Assembly: GCA_963989385.1 (NCBI GenBank)
Contig: OZ022502.1
Span: 50,027,454-50,091,453 of the forward strand
Direction of reading: 5' to 3'
Length of the DNA: 64,000 nucleotides
Origin: Ctena decussata
Lineage: Eukaryota; Mollusca; Bivalvia; Lucinida; Lucinidae
In this document: positions 34,500 to 46,039 of the stretch, one piece after another
How positions within the stretch are numbered: the first letter of the stretch is position 1
How the letters are laid out: every line of letters begins with the position of its first letter
Made by a program: the position numbers and the translations under genes
Notes under the pieces: model-generated
Databases searched by the model: none
What the model was told of the DNA's origin: nothing
Seen by the model: only the letters and a program-made list of their open reading frames with translations

Positions 34500-35260
34500 A
34501 CCAGGTCATGGTCACTTCCTAAGTCTGCTTCAGAAAAGTTTCTTGGCCTATGGATGTTCACTCCTGATCGGAGCCTCTTCTCACCAAGATGTAGTCAATC
34601 TGATTGTGATGCTTCGTGTCAGGGCAGTGCCATGTCCACCTTCTGGATGGTTCGGGGCATTGTTTGGGTGGGTGGTGGGGGGCAGGGTTTTTGTCAGTAC
34701 TAAGTTGTTAAAGGCTGCATGTTCTAGGAGTCTGAAATCTATCTCATTTGTTACCGCATTGCAGTAGGGTCCACATACATTTCCCCGGTCTGCCTGTGCA
34801 TCCTTTCCAACTTTAGTATTCCAATCCGTTTGTACAACCAGAATGTCCTTCTTAAGTGTTTGTCTATGATTTCCTGGAGTTGCTGGTAGAAGGCGTCGAC
34901 CTCACTTTACTCATGTCCAGATTACGTTGCATAAACCTGTATTATGGTGACATTAAAAAGAGCTGCTCTCAAGCGGATTGAGATTAGTCTGCCGGAGACT
35001 GGCCGGCAATCCAGTACAGCACTCATTATGTCTTCATGCACTAGAAAGCCAGCCCCATATTCGTGTCTGTCGTCTCCTCCACTGAAGCAAACCTTGTGTC
35101 TGTCACCTGTTGACATCTCACCAAAGTACTTCCAGCGCATCACACAGAGCACCAGTATGTTCCAGTGGTACCTATCCATCTCATGAGTCAGCTGTTCAAG
35201 TTTCCCTACTGGCCTCAGCGTCCTCACATTCCCTCCCTTTATTCTCTTGACTTTTATCAT
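34500..35260 (-). pseudogene. LINE copy 2 endonuclease domain, broken
   Basis: The minus strand from 35260 reads GGNVRTLRPVGKLEQLTHEM, YHWNILVLCVMRWKYFGEM, GDRHKVCFSGGDDRHEYGAG, VSGRLISIRLRAALFNV and IIQVYAT, then a stop at 34922. The glutamate expected before MRW is valine (35141-35143). Copy 1 has a stop at the same codon. Downstream, remnants equivalent to GDWNAKVG and the SDH region follow in shifted frames to about 34500. About 25 bp just before NVRTL are missing relative to copy 1. Confidence 0.8.
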
Positions 35261-35985
35261 ACCAGTCGCATACTTATCGTCTTCATCCTAGCGTCCAATA
35301 TGGGCGCGGTCATTGCTGTTCCGGACTGCGACCGATCCGGATTCATGGTTTCATTGGGTTTATCCTCCATGGTGTTTCAAGGGCAAAATTCAGCCTGACT
35401 GAGTCCATCCCTCTCCAGGCTGTTTATACTGACCACAGCCGAATTCCACGATAACACTGTGGATCGCCTTGGTCATGCACACATGGACATGAGTGTGCAG
35501 TGTGCTTCAGCTATAAGATAAATGGATAAAGGAGGGGTGCCTATAAGGTCCTTTTTCTGCCAAAAAGTTAAATGCTTTATTTTCAGCTGATGATCAGCCT
35601 AAAGTGTCCGCTATACTGAATCAATAGTACTTACATGTAAGCTCCGTAAGCACTACTTTTGGAATAATGGGGTTACTAAAGTGGGTGGGATAAATCAGCA
35701 TGAACCAGGGGAGTCATATCATAAGCTATATTTCTGTTTGAATTTTTGGCATTCATATATATCTTCCCTTATAAGTTAAAAGACTGTCTTAGGTGACATA
35801 TTTTCTTAATTTCTGCCTTTCAAAGTAAAATCTTATGTCTGCAGAATTTCTTTTAGTGACGCTGTCGATTTTCAGTAATTTTGTAACTTTGAATTCAGTA
35901 TATTCTTCCATATCTCTGGAACCAATGGATGACTTCTTACCAAACTAATATGGGTTCACCGTTGGAAGAGTGCAATTCTTTTATT

Positions 35986-36405
35986 AAAGGGGACGTTCCA
36001 AATCCGCCCAAGCATGGATTTTCTTGTTACTTTGCATGTTTAATATCTTAAACCTAACAACTACAAATATGCATTTACTTATCTAAGTGTAGACTTTAAG
36101 GTCTCAGAAGAGCACCCTGAAGTACTCCCGTTTGTTGTGATACCTGCCTTGTAATTTTTCAATCATAGATCATCAACTTTATTCAATTTTATAAAGTGTG
36201 AACAAGAATAGTAATAGCACTTCATATGTTTATCTTTGCTTCCATTTATGCTTAGCTCAACATGCAAACAAAACTTTTTTCAAAACATTAAATCAGAAAA
36301 TGTGGCTATAAAAGGAACACTGCAAATATTAAAAAAAAAAAAGAAATGCATCCTAGAATTTATGTATGTTCCAGTCAGTGTCAACCTATTGAATTTCCCT
36401 ACAAG
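35986..36405 (+). mobile_element. truncated copy of the AAAGGGGGAGTTCCA TIR element
   Basis: It matches 57389-57800 almost throughout: the end AAAGGGGACGTTCCAAATC, then GCATGGATTTTCTTGTTACT, TATGCATTTACTTATCTAAG, GTTGTGATACCTGCCTT, GTATGTTCCAGTCAGTGTCA. It stops at about 36405, beside a SINE 3' fragment. Only the left terminal repeat is present. Non-coding. Confidence 0.8.
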
Positions 36406-36410
36406 CAGCC

Positions 36411-36477
36411 AGGAATAGTGTGGTTAGGTAAACTGACACTCCCGAAACAAACATAGCTGTTTACCATGGACGTAAAG
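36411..36477 (+). mobile_element. SINE family 2, 3'-end fragment
   Basis: AGGAATAGTGTGGTTAGG, AACTGACACTCCCGA and TTTACCATGGACGTAAAG match the last third of the SINEs at 2630-2893 and 32958-33163. The head and body are missing. It marks the point where the preceding TIR element copy is cut off. Confidence 0.75.
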
Positions 36478-36499
36478 TAATAACACATCAAAAACAACA

Positions 36500-37395
36500 A
36501 AAAAAGTATGAAAAACTTCAATGTCTTGTCCTTATGATATAAACAAGAAATCTGCGGAAAGCGGTGTCGCATCTGCGGGGATTAAGTCACACAAGTTCCA
36601 ATTGCAATATCGCCCATGCAGGTGCGACAAAAGCAGATGCGACAAAAACGACAAACTTAAACATGTAAAGAGGTGGCAAAAATTAAACTTGGGATTATGT
36701 GCAAAGAATGTCTACAAAAAATGGCCAAAACATCTGTGGAGTTTCAAAATGATGGACCAAAACGTCTAGGAGGAGTTGCGCTCATGAGACAAGTCCTATG
36801 GAAGGTATTCGGTAAATAATGACTAAGTCTAACATGTAAAATAGTGACAAAAGCTCATCAGGGAATTATGTACAAACAAGATGCACATCTACAGACCAAG
36901 GTTGAAAATACCTGTGAAGTTTCAAAATGTTTGGCAAAAACATGTATGAGAAGTTGCAAGACACCCACTATGGAAGGTATCGTGTAAAAAATTGACTGAG
37001 TTACACATGTTAAAAAAGTGGCAAAATTAATCTTGGAATTATTTGCTTGCAAAGAGTATGTAGATCTACAGACTTTGGCAAAAACATCTGTGAAGTTTCA
37101 AAATGATTGGCTGAACAGTGCAGGAGATGTGGCGCTCACAAGACAACCACTATGGAAGGTAGTCTGTAAAATATTGGCGAAGTTACACATGTGAAAAAGT
37201 GGCAAAAATTAATCTGCTAACAGTATACATATCTACAGACCATGGCCAAAATATCTGTGAAGTTTCAAAATGATTGGCCATAAAGTGTAGGACGATTTGC
37301 GCTCACAAGACACCACTATGAATTGTTGACGGACAAATCGACGGAAATTTGCACGCCTTTATCACCCCCGCTAACGCAGGTACGACAAAAATGCG
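36500..37395 (+). mobile_element. tandem-unit element (CGACAAAAA-ended family)
   Basis: Units marked by GTGAAGTTTCAAAATGATTG recur at 36741, 36919, 37095 and 37262 (steps 178, 176 and 167 bp). Each has CACTATGGAAGGTA, ACATGTGAAAAAGTGGCAAA and ATTAATCTTGGAATTATGTG. The end has GACGGACAAATCGACGG, then CACCCCCGCTAACGCAGGTA and CGACAAAAA. The element at 8241-9490 has a comparable end (GCACCTTTCTAAAGCAGGTG, CGACAAAAA). Non-coding. Confidence 0.65.
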
Positions 37396-37889
37396 GTATA
37401 TCTGGACAGTAAAACCTGCTGTTAGATTTATCACTGAATCATTCAAAAGAACTGGTAAACTAAAGGAATAGAAACTGAAAGACTACAGACAAGTGAAAAA
37501 ACTAAAACATGCATTGAATTTTGAATATATAGGGCACAAATAATGCAATATCAAAAGTAAACATGTGCTTGCAAAGCACACATATTTTTGCGACACTTGT
37601 TCAGAGGTATTTTTGTTACCAAGAAAACAACAATGCTCAAGTGACAACTTCATTTAAAATCAAAGATCAGTTACGTTTTATCAACAAACAATGGAATTTC
37701 ATTCCGCTGTTTTATTTGATCATATTAAACAGTCCCAAATGAAGGTGATCCACCGTGAGTTATGTGGTACAACATCGGAAACATTAAACTGAAAAAGAAA
37801 GAGACACGGTGAGCCGTGACATGCACGATTACAGCAAATTGTATTCCATTACGGAAATGCTCCGTTTCATCATGATCTTTTCTTCCGTA

Positions 37890-38025
37890 CTGTTTTTTTA
37901 TTTGTTTGTTTGCTTGTTTGTTGTTTTTTTTTTTGTTGTTGTTTTTTTTGGTTGTTTTTTTTTTTTTTTTTGGTTCGTTTGTTCTTTTTTATTTTATTTT
38001 ATTTTTTTTTTTCTCTTATTCGCTG
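37890..38025. repeat. T/G-rich low-complexity tract
   Basis: TTTG and T runs extend over some 130 bp. The phenylalanine-, cysteine- and valine-rich frames read across it are artefacts. Confidence 0.9.
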
Positions 38026-38380
38026 GATGGTCTAAAATTCCTTATCCAAATATCCTTTAGATACAATGGGACCTGGTGTTACTTCAATCTAACCACTGCT
38101 TAAATTTTTTCAAGTAATAAAAGTCCACATACCGCATAATCCAAGTCGTGCCGGAGTTGTACTACGATAAACTAACAAAAAAAAGGACTATGTGGATCCT
38201 AGCAAAAGATATTCAGACGTAGATCTGATTAGCTGACGTATACCTATTATACAGATGAGCATGTAGTTATTACCCCTGAAAAAATAATAGAATACTCTTG
38301 AGGCCAAAAATATGCACCGCCTTTTGACAGAAATGAATTTTGCAATATAAATTAATGTTAACAAAGAAGATCAAATTTAC

Positions 38381-38710
38381 CTTGAAATTGTGCGTCTGTT
38401 GGAATAATCTCATCCAATGAATTTGCAATGTGTCCATCCTCTGATTTTGTCAGAAGCTGTAAGAAACATTTGTAGGTTTCCTTGGTACTGCGGAGGATAT
38501 TTTTCAGTAAAATGTCAACTATCTGACGTCTCCTACGACACTCTTTTATTTTTTCATAGTGAGGGTCGGATATGAATCCATTTTGGCCGTTCTGAGCAGC
38601 ATATAATCCATCAGCCACAAACATTGCTGTGCTTTTTGTTATTTCTTCTTTCAGCCAAAAATACTTTAAAACAAGCACGTAGTGGAATCGTTGAAATGAA
38701 ATTACTGCAC
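38381..38710 (-). CDS. internal exon encoding a CARD-like (death-fold) domain, exon A
   Basis: The minus strand shows AAAATTTCAG|GTGCAG (acceptor 38711-38716) and ATTTCAAG|GTAAAT (donor at 38380). The 330 bp are open in one frame, phase 1 at both ends, giving about 110 residues. The product begins AVISFQRFHYVLVLKYFWLK and continues EEITKSTAMFVADGLYAAQN, FISDPHYEKIKECRRRRQ, IVDILLKNILRSTKETYKCF and LQLLTKSEDGH. It shows six amphipathic helices with a CARD-like RxxIVDxLLxxIL...TYxxFLxLL core. It lies 6.6 kb upstream of exon B with the same phase and strand, so both probably belong to one transcript. The family call is by eye. Confidence 0.6.
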
Positions 38711-38904
38711 CTGAAATTTTAAATTAAACAGTAAATCTTGAAATTACACTTTCTTGCGTAAAGAAACTTGATTTTTCATGATTAAGATTATGAAAGTTCA
38801 AAACGAGACTTTCAGTGATTTATTTAACATCTTCAAACGAACAAGGCAAATGTGAATGATTTATAAAAAAAAAACGTACGTAGTTATTCTACCATTTCAC
38901 TTCC

Positions 38905-40780
38905 TCACCTGAGCCAAAGGCTCCATGTGAACTTATATGATATAATAGGACAGGCAGGCTCCGTTGTCCATCTTCGTCTGTCGTCCGTCCGCTCATAATT
39001 TCGATCAATTTTTCCTTTGAAACCACTGGACCCACTGTAACCAAATTTCTCAATTAAACCGAGTCTGCTATTTTTATCTCTTTGGCGTATTTGTTGCTTC
39101 CAAGGGATCTTACCATTCAGAACTTGTTGAATAATCGAGACTTCTAAGTATAGCCCTTGTTGCATCTTTCGAATGTATCCTCTGCTTTTGAAGGAACTCT
39201 TATTGAGTTAGATGAAGATTTCTCAGTAAAAAAAGGGTAAAGGTTTCGCATAGCCTAATAGCCGTAGGGCCGGTGGGGGTTAGAGACCCACTGTGTCTTG
39301 GGCACAGCTGATTAAAGGCGGAGCCCATCACTCTCCTTTCGCTGCCTTATCCTTCCCTAATTCGAAAAAGGTACCCATTTACTGCTGGGTTGACAGAGAG
39401 AGTTTTCCAGTCGTTGGATGGCGACGGTGAGCCGCGAACTCACGACCTTCCGGCGACTTTCTGCACCATAACCGAGCCACTCAAACCACTCGGCTACCGC
39501 GCCACTCGATTTCTCAGTACATTGAGGTCAAGATCGTTTTTCTTTTACCTTTGACCCTAGTCTCTCGTATTACCACAATTTCAAATTGCACAACCCGCAG
39601 GTTTGCAATATTATCACTGTGTGAGTCTGTCCGTCCGTTATCAGTTAGCGAAAACGCTTATAACTCTTGAACCGCATTCTATATTTTGATAAAATTTTGC
39701 ATACTTATACATGTCAACATTATCTAACGACTCGCATGCATAACCGTCTTTTTAGATGGACGAGGCTTTGCTGAGCACATGTTGAAAATTTCCGGTCAAG
39801 TAGTGAAAATGCTCATAACTCTTGAACCCCGTGGTATATATGGTTCAAATTTTGTATACTTATGTATTTTAACATTGTCCAGCCACCGGCATGCAAAACG
39901 GTGACGAAAGTCTAAACAGTATAGCACGACCCACAGGTGTGCACTTAAATCGCTGTGCAAGTCCATCAGTCTGTTTGTCCTTCCGCTGTAGTCAGTGAGT
40001 GAAATTGCTCATTACTCTTAACCACATGGTGTAGTCTGATAAAAATATGCATCATTCTACAAGAAATGACCAATTTCATTTCCATACATTTCTTCTGGCA
40101 CCAATAACTGATTGTTCTACATTCACCACGAGTTGTGCACATTACCATCAGTTGATTCTTCTCAAAAACCACCGGGCTAATTGTAACTGAATTTCATAAT
40201 AGACCATCCAGGAGTTGAAGGAATGAAAATGTGTTCAAATGGTCAAGGTCGCATGTTTAAAACATTTAAAAATCTTCTTCTGCAGAACAAATCAGCAAAT
40301 GACATTGAAAATTGGTAAGTAGCAATATAAGAGTTGTAAATATAAGGGTTCATGGAACTTTTAGAAGATTCTGGCATTAACATTGGTATGTACAGTCTTT
40401 TAAATCAGTACATGAACATTTGTGAGGTCGAGGTCATTCTTTGAACTTTGAAAAATGTCTCTCATTTTAAACAGCTGCTAAAAAGCCACTGAGCCGGATG
40501 TAACCACATTGCAAATAGAGCCGCCAGAGATTGTGGGAATGAAAATTTGTTCAAACGGCCAAGGCCACATAACCAACATGGCCGCCACGACTATATGTAG
40601 CAAAAACCTTAGCCAGTTTTCTTCCCCAGAATCGATTGACGTATGTCCTTGATACTTGGTAAGTATCATATGTGACCCAAGTGCTACCAAGATTGTTAAA
40701 TGATGACCTTGAGTTGACCTTGAACTGTTTACAAAAGAATTTATGGAGCTTGTAGAAGATTTTGGTGCAAATGTTGGTAA
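38905..40780 (-). mobile_element. GACCTTGACC-type repeat, minus strand, split by a SINE
   Basis: The right-end phrase, inverted, opens the block: CACCTGAGCCAAAGGCTCC at 38907-38925. It is followed by CGTCTGTCGTCCGTCCG (the complement of the (ACGG)n tract). After the SINE at 39229-39507 the block continues to 40780 with inverted standard blocks: TGAAATTGTGGTAATACG-like, GGTCACATAACCAACATGGC, GCCACGACTATATG and TCTTCTTCTGCAG. Two shorter tandem units near 39640-39960 carry TCATAACTCTTGAAC. Non-coding. Confidence 0.6.
39229..39507 (-). mobile_element. tRNA-derived SINE, family 3, copy B, with target duplication
   Basis: A 279 bp insertion flanked by perfect GATTTCTCAGTA repeats (39217-39228 and 39508-39519). 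On the minus strand it starts GAGTGGCGCGGTAGCCGAGT, a leucine/serine-type tRNA head with A-box GTAGCCGAGTGG and a B-box region GTCGTGAGTTCGCGGCTC. The body is the one shared with 13103-13359. It ends in a TTTACCCTTTTTTT tail. This copy has the complete head. Confidence 0.88.
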
Positions 40781-40827
40781 AAACAGTTAACTAAATGCGT
40801 ATAGGCCATGAGCCAAATATGGTTTTA

Positions 40828-40852
40828 CCCCCCCCCCCCCTCCCTCCACGGA
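40828..40852. repeat. C-rich run
   Basis: About eleven C residues followed by CTCCCTCC. It is a homopolymer-type site and nothing coding is linked to it. Confidence 0.8.
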
Positions 40853-43679
40853 GTTTTGTAGACCATACTTTTCTTAAAGCCCAGCATCTTAGAAGTATTT
40901 TGCAGCATGATAGCCCTCTGGGGAGTGGCGCGTTAAGCTGAATCAGCCTGTTACAAACGTTACCTATTAAAAAAATAAACATAAAATAAAAATTATCAAA
41001 AATTATAAAAATATAGAAGTCACTTTCCTATGTTTACAATTATAGTAGAGTCTGAAAGAACAATCCAGTAGCTAAAAATTTGGAAGTTTGAAAGGTCACT
41101 TTGGCCTATATGGTGTAATATACGTGACATTTTCTTTACACTCCATTAAAATTGCTATTTCCATCCAAAATAGTTTCTTTTTGTAAGTTATTCCTTGAAT
41201 ATTAGACCATTTGTTTGTTACTGTATTAAAATCAATTTATTGGTCTTTTCGGATCTGCAAAAATTATTATCCTATCTTGTATACTTTGGGAGAAATAGGA
41301 TGTTGAACACTGTACCCACTTATAAATGTTCCATATTATAATTATCACTTTCTGTATAATTCAAGTGCTTGAACTGCACATTAAAACACAACAGTAAAAG
41401 GTAATATTGAATATGCCAGCCTATCTAAACAGCAAAGAACAGTTCCACAATATTTTGAACGCATTTTAGTCGGCCATAATGATCGATTATATACGTTACC
41501 GAGGGCTATTTTTGTTAAACTCATACAATTTGAAGATAGAATCATTTTATTTTCGTTGGTAGCAGTTTCTTCATAAAAGAATCTTTTAATATTAAAGAAA
41601 AATGCATTCTGGTTCATTTCCTATGATAAGCTATTACGTAACTAGTAGTAACGTAAATAGCGTTAACAATTAAAATATTTCATTATAAAACCTTGAATCA
41701 GGTTTTTCCCACTGTCACATAAAAAACAATAACTAATATAAGTCTGGGTGTTTTTATTATATATGGTGTACTTGGACCTAGCAACACTTCTCTCATTTAT
41801 TACTTTTAGGGATTCATGAGATGTTTTATACGTGATTAAACACAGTATACTTCAAATTGTAATGTTAAGGGCATTGGCATATTCTGCACATATGAAACGT
41901 TTTTTTGCTGTTTACTTTGATATTATATCAAAAATAAAAGTATTTCATAATGGCATTGCCCAGTTTGTTTCTTTTACAATTTTTACATTTGAGTTCTAAA
42001 AACAGTAACATACGTGAAATTTTGTTATATACAACTAAGAAAAAAAAATACCACCTCAGAAAAGATAAAAAAGATAAAGCCGCAGCTAAGCCAGCATAGA
42101 TTTTTCCTATAGAGCTCGAATAAAATGATATACAATCAGTTTGTTAACATTGAAAGCTAAGCACTTTTGACGTGTTTAGTATAAAATCATAAAATAATCC
42201 GTAATTAAAAATGCAAAATGGAGTACCACCTTGATTATTGACAGGATTTGGTATAGTTTTTACGTGCACTGAAAAAACTTTAAAGCAGAACAGTAAACCT
42301 GAAGAAGTTTGAAAACTTAAGCCAAATACAGTTCTGCATCAATGCTAATGTAGATATTTGCTGGCAGGGTATACTTACTTTTGTAAGACTATCGTATATT
42401 TTACGTTACCAAGGGAAACAACATTGCTGAGTTACAGTTAAGAAACAAACTTTTGAAAATAATTAATGGCCGTGTCAATACATTGCTTTATTTAGTGCAT
42501 TTATGTAACTAACATTAATGTGTCAACCAGGAGTTTGGGAGAATAGTATCAGAAACATTTTATACAGAAAAGAGACACTGGCAATTTACTAGTATACTGT
42601 AGCAATCTATAAATGCTATGTTTAAGATGGTTTGTATTTCTATGCTTTTGTTTCTTTCTCTTTAAAGTCTAACTACATTCAATCATCTCTTAAAGAATCT
42701 AACTACATTCAACCATCTATTAAAGCATCTATTCACCAAAGAACATAAAGATACGTTTAGTTGGACAGAAAGGTTGGGGTTTTTTTTTCAGGGACAGTGT
42801 TTCAGTAGCTCTGCACACATAATGAAATGGCAAATGAAAATGACAGAATATATTAATGTTTGTCATCGCTGTTAAGATATTTCTGAGCAAATCTTAGTTG
42901 TTCTCCTTCAAAATGTATTCGCCTACACTGTAGTTATGCTATGCAGCATAATATTGAAAAAAAAAAAAGAAAAGAAAGACCAAACAAGTAACGTATATAA
43001 CATATTCGTTGCGAGTTTATGGATTCTTTATTTCCGATATCCTTAACTAGTAATACAGTATTTCCAAAGAGCAATAAATGTATAAATAATAGATATAGTG
43101 CATACCTTTACATGTCAAGGAAGGGCTAACCTAAATAACTTACTGCATTTGAACTCTGTGACCTTGTATTACCATATTGTTTACATTTCAGCAATAAATA
43201 TAGTTGAAAACTGCTTATTTATGTACCCTTACTGCTTATCTTATCATCTTTGTCCAAATATGTTAAATACTGTGAGAGATTACAGCATTTTGGCAATATC
43301 CAAACAACAACTTTAGCTGCTGACATATTGAAAAGTTGTCTGACTGAAATTTGTATTTCGTAACACCTGTACTCCTTGATAGTACAACAAGTGGGAATGA
43401 AACCATGGGGTTTGCAAAATTACCTGACCAGTTAAATATTTGTAACAACATAATGGAAAATAAAACTCTGAACAGGCTGATGACAGAATGTTGTATGCCT
43501 TATAAAGTATGTCTCTTTCTATCAACCTTAATTTTCACATTGCTAATAGTTTGTAATGTATTTGATGGCCGGGAGCTGCATAAACAGAATACGTAGACCA
43601 CAAATTAACATATAAGTTATGATCACGGGAACCACACATATTTGCTAACCTATATAAAGCAGTTACTGTGCAAAGAGGC
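40853..43679. other. AT-rich stretch, almost free of recognisable repeats
   Basis: The GACCTTGACC families are absent for nearly 3 kb. Reading frames are short (81 residues or fewer) and not splice-bounded. This could be an upstream intron or flanking sequence of the CARD-like gene. No exon, RNA gene or terminal repeat was recognised. Confidence 0.45.
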
Positions 43680-43855
43680 TCGTCGTGGCTGACGATTCGA
43701 CTGGCAGCATAGCAAAAATGGTGTAAATCCCTGTTGGCAGAGTTGGTACTGCTTTTGATTGCCTAGGCTGGCAGTCACAGTTGCATATTTGTATGTAGGG
43801 TAATTGAATGGCTCAGCCAACAGCACAGGTAGCGAAATTGGTATTATCCCCATCC
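43680..43855 (+). repeat. diverged dispersed repeat, copy 2 (partner at 960-1166)
   Basis: See 960-1166 for the shared blocks. This copy keeps TGTAAATCCCTGTTGGCAGA, GTTGGTACTGCTTTTGATTG, GGCTGGCAGTCACAG and GAAATTGGTATTATCCCC. It lies in otherwise repeat-poor DNA. The minus-strand frame here (43650-43853) is a by-product. Confidence 0.45.
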
Positions 43856-43859
43856 TGAT

Positions 43860-44980
43860 GAGAACCTAAATATTAATCAGCTACAGCATATATCAACTTA
43901 TACTTATTTCATTCTATACATAAAATTAAAAAAATCATTGTTATGAAGTCACTTTAAAGTGACACTGAATTGAAGGCAAAGTCGAACTGCTTCAGCTATA
44001 ACAATCTATGTTGCTGAGCTCTTGTGTATTTCAAAGAGCTAAATTGGCCATCTGACTACCAGTGGTAAGCTAATACTACAGCAATAAATAATTTATATCG
44101 CCCGGGAACTAAATTTTTGATAACAGATGACTCACAAATCTTATCCCCCCGACATATTACAATTATGTAACGTAACGTTACCGTTAGATTGCTTTTTCAA
44201 ATAAACACTATCCGATGTTTTTTATAGTTTGAGGACACATAACATTGGCGTTTCTTCATATTTACATATACAACAGTGTCTGCTTTACACATAATACAGA
44301 TAACTTTGAAAATAAATTGCAGCTGATGTTGGCTTTCTTAGCTTTTCTCGTCATTTTGTAGGGGTTAAATTCTTCAAAAATAAAATAGTTTCTGTCCACA
44401 TTTAATATATCCACTGCTCACTGCTGCCTAACTTATCTGAGCTGGGCATGAATCAAAGAAGATTGATGGAGCACGTATAAACTTCAGTCCACCAATTCAG
44501 CGATTTAGTCTGGTTGTTTTTTTCCCGAATTTTTGTTGTGGTTACATACGTTACATATTTATCGTGACTGCTGACGAGTTTTGTAAGACTTCAGTTTGTT
44601 TGTTTTTAATACTAGAATATTGAAACAGTCATATATACGACAATAACCTTTCTCTTCACTTCAATTCTTACAATTTGCTCCTTATATTACATGTATTTAG
44701 ACATTGCAGGGGAAAAACGTCAAATACAATGTAAACTACGTTATACGGGTTAGTTAACTTATCCTTGACCATGTCAATTACCTTGAAACAGCGATTTATG
44801 TACTAGCAGACAAAACCCAACAGTATTTAGGGCGAATACTAACATCTGTATACCAATGTGTATTTTCTATTACAACGTGAATATGTAAAATTTGGGTAGT
44901 GTAATTGTCGTTGATGTAACACATTAACGCCCCAACGTACAGAGGGCTAACATGTGTCATTTTGTTTCTTAGATAATGTA
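43860..44980. other. unassigned AT-rich stretch
   Basis: No coding segment, splice-bounded exon or known repeat was recognised. Confidence 0.45.
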
Positions 44981-44984
44981 GTTT

Positions 44985-45205
44985 TAGAAAATTATAAGGT
45001 ACAAAACTCCCCCTGGGGGATGGGGTCTATGGTCAACTCAGTTCTATGTACCATGAACAGAAGCCAAGGTCATTCTTTGACCTTTAAACAGTGTTTCACA
45101 TATTTTGACAGTTTCAAACTATTAGGATTGTTCAAATGAGGACCCTACTCTGGTATTTCACCTTTATACTCATGTGAGCAATTCAGTGCCTGAAATGTAA
45201 GTAAA
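44985..45205 (-). repeat. fragment of a GACCTTGACC-type repeat, left end, minus strand
   Basis: Inverted standard blocks are present: GGTCATTCTTTGACCTTTAA, CATATTTTGACAGTTTCAAA, TTGTTCAAATGAGGACCCTA. They are followed by ATACTCATGTGAGCAATTCA, the inverse of the usual GAATCGCTCACCTGAGTAT left end. Confidence 0.6.
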
Positions 45206-45539
45206 AGATAACAATCAATTTTGTTTCGACAGACGTAATGCTTGCTTGCACGCCAAAAAATAAACTAAATGCTTTGAGGGCTGCAACGCGATAATGTTAA
45301 GGCACCACTTAACGTGCTGAAATAAGGAAAAAAACTATAAAGCCTACAGCGATACCCCAGCAGTTGTTTTCTCTGAAATTTTTATTGACTGAAAGTTTCA
45401 CAAAAAATAAAACACGCCGGGCTCATCTTATATCCAGGTCAAAATTATATTAACCATTAGGGCTCTAGAAGGTGGCTTTACGGCCACAATATTCCGATAG
45501 TTCGCAAAATCTATATGGGTCTGGGTTACAAGACCAAAA

Positions 45540-46036
45540 AGACCACCATGCCCATAATTTTAAAAAATATATACTTTGAAAATCTTCTTCTCCAGAACCA
45601 GTTAATTGATAGTCTTGAAACTAGGTATGTAGCATTGGCTACTCAAGTAATACCAACATTGTTTAATTGATTACCTTGGTCAAATATGAAAAAGATTTAA
45701 TGGAAAGCTTTGATGATTTGGCTCAAAATTGTTCAATCGTGATAACGTTTGGTTGACCTTACATTTTTTATGGCAAGGTCAATTTCCTTTATGGCGCTTT
45801 CGCATGTGAAAATGCTTGAATATAGAGAATTCATGGTACTTGTAGAAAATGTTGGTGCAGAGGTTAATATATGCTGTCAAATAAATGATCATATAAACAT
45901 TTTAGCAATAGAGGTCATTTTGTTTGATCTTTAACCATCGTCTCCCATATTTTGACAGATTTGTTCAAATAATATTCCTAGTTTGACCTTACCCTTTTTT
46001 CTAAGATGAGCGATACAGGGCCTCATGGCCCTCTTG
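45540..46036 (-). mobile_element. GACCTTGACC-type repeat, minus strand
   Basis: It reads, inverted, through CTTCTTCTCCAGAACCAGTT, TGAAACTAGGTATGTAGCAT, TTGACCTTACATTTTTTATG and GTAGAAAATGTTGGTGC. It ends with GAGCGATACAGGGCCTCATG and GCCCTCTTG, the left terminus of the family. Non-coding. Confidence 0.65.
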
Positions 46037-46039
46037 TTT

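Larger units (their letters stand above)
32094..35512 (-). mobile_element. LINE-type retrotransposon, copy 2, decayed, inside the CARD-like intron
   Basis: The same element as 16688-20412, read on the minus strand from about 35512 (5' region shared with copy 1, including GACCAAGGCGA) to about 32094 (CTGTGGTGCCCCAACGACTT, AGACTAGAACAG tail). In copy 2 a short ATG frame, MEDKPNETMNPDRSQSG, lies just upstream of the endonuclease; the same place in copy 1 is degraded. The copy is interrupted at 32958-33163 by a SINE. It is antisense... in the same direction as the flanking CARD-like exons, so it would be present in their pre-mRNA in sense orientation. No clear target duplication was found. Confidence 0.8.

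Noticed and set aside
37809..38103. phenylalanine-rich putative membrane proteins
   Set aside because: They are translations of a poly-T/TTTG tract.
43351..43596. 81-residue plus-strand frame with a hydrophobic segment
   Set aside because: The hydrophobic stretch could be a membrane helix, but there is no start context, splice support or known motif, and AT-rich DNA often gives such frames.
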